From: a virus
IMG/VR virus record: IMGVR_UViG_3300025096_001669
Span: 1 to 23,629 of that record
Strand: one strand, 5' to 3'
DNA length: 23,629 bases
Shown: piece after piece, positions 23,217 to 23,629 of the stretch
Position numbering within the stretch: the stretch's first letter is position 1
Layout of the letters: each line of letters opens with the position of its first letter
Notes under the pieces: model-generated
Told to the model about the DNA's origin: nothing
The model's database searches: none
What the model saw: only the letters and a program-made list of their open reading frames with translations
Translations under genes and position numbers: made by a program

Positions 23217-23629
23217 TTATTCTTCTGCTAATTTAGCGAAGTATGATAGTGCATCATCATCCTCATCATTACTAGATGATTTTGGAGCTGATACTGCAGC
23301 AGTAACTAATTGCTCTGCTGAACCACGACCTTCACTCTCGTCCTCTAGTTCCTCATCAACTACAGTTGTACGTGCTTTGTTACCAAGTACATAACCAAGA
23401 CGTGTTTTCAAAGCGTCATAAGACTTGAACTGATCAGGAGCAACAAACTCTTGAAGAGAACTTTCTTTCTTCCACAATGCTTCCATAGCATCGTCATCAT
23501 CTAAGAGAGCATTTTGAGTAGCAAACTCAGAGGAATCATAGTTACGATATCCAGCAACGTTCTTTGCCTTCAACTTGAAGTTAGCACCTTGCCAGAAATC
23601 GAATGGATCGATTGCTTCCTCATCCTCAA
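23217..23629 (-). CDS. 32: Single-stranded DNA-binding protein gp32, C-terminal part
   Basis: The frame stays open to the right edge, so the N-terminal OB-fold lies outside; an internal TTG at 23573 is not the real start. Visible residues read DPFDFWQGANFKLKAKNVAG, then YRNYDSSEF and LWKKESSLQEFVAPDQFKSY, which match the end of the cyanophage gp32 core. An acidic tail follows (VVDEELEDESEG; NDEDDDALSYFAKLAEE). In T4, the acidic C-terminal domain recruits replication and recombination partners such as gp43, gp59 and UvsY. The gene converges on the gp53 operon and ends in a strong terminator. Confidence 0.88.
   Translation of the reverse strand, partial: EDEEAIDPFDFWQGANFKLKAKNVAGYRNYDSSEFATQNALLDDDDAMEALWKKESSLQEFVAPDQFKSYDALKTRLGYVLGNKARTTVVDEELEDESEGRGSAEQLVTAAVSAPKSSSNDEDDDALSYFAKLAEE

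Noticed and set aside
23217-23573. A complete 118-aa gene starting with TTG
   Set aside because: The frame is open to the window edge, and the upstream residues DPFDFWQGANFK match gp32, so this is the C-terminal part of a longer protein.

Overview
The window is AT-rich, densely coded phage DNA. It reads as part of the structural (late) region of a T4-like marine myovirus, most likely a cyanophage of Prochlorococcus or Synechococcus. The supporting evidence is recognisable homologues of T4 gp4, gp5 (OB-fold part), gp26, gp27, gp32, gp48, gp53 and gp54, very large cyanophage-style tail-fibre proteins, late promoters of the form nnTAAATA, a phage tRNA, and a tryptophan-halogenase-type auxiliary gene. 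The host is inferred; no host DNA is present.

Layout. From 20635 down to position 1 almost everything is on the minus strand. In transcription order it runs: gp54 (baseplate-tail tube initiator), gp26 (baseplate hub), a 60-aa gp51-like ORF, a tape-measure-like protein, a second hydrophobic tail protein, gp27 hub, gp5 OB-fold hub, a 621-aa structural protein, a beta-helix-like spike candidate, a small fibre with a peptidase S74 (endosialidase-type) chaperone domain, and a 295-aa unknown. A short accessory island follows (10187-9675) with its own sigma70-like promoter, three small ORFs and tRNA-Thr(UGU). Then come the 1884-aa S74 tail fibre, a 700-aa repeat-rich fibre protein, a flavin-dependent halogenase, and the N-terminal part of a possible Fe(II)/2-oxoglutarate oxygenase that runs off the left edge. 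From 20674 to 23125 a plus-strand operon encodes gp4 (head completion), a 115-aa unknown, gp48 (tail tube cap) and gp53 (baseplate wedge). At the right edge the C-terminal part of gp32 (ssDNA-binding protein) is on the minus strand, followed by a textbook C(UUCG)G intrinsic terminator.

How the genes work together. The two divergent late operons share a 38-bp intergenic region and together supply the baseplate hub, the tube initiator and cap, one wedge component, the tape measure, the fibres and a head-completion protein. Genes are joined by ATGA or TAATG overlaps. Late promoters are repeatedly fused to the stop codon of the gene before.

The most interesting signal lies at the gp26/gp51-like junction (19092-19026). 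A Shine-Dalgarno-like GGAGGG sits 9 nt before an in-frame T_TTT_TTC slippery heptamer, and a hairpin begins 5 nt after it. The -1 frame is open straight into the 60-aa ORF. The order (chaperone, -1 frame extension, tape measure) matches the lambda G/GT/H arrangement and suggests a programmed -1 frameshift making a 302-aa gp26-gp51 fusion. A second notable feature is a complete tRNA gene nested in frame inside a small ORF. There is no gene-free stretch longer than 300 bases.
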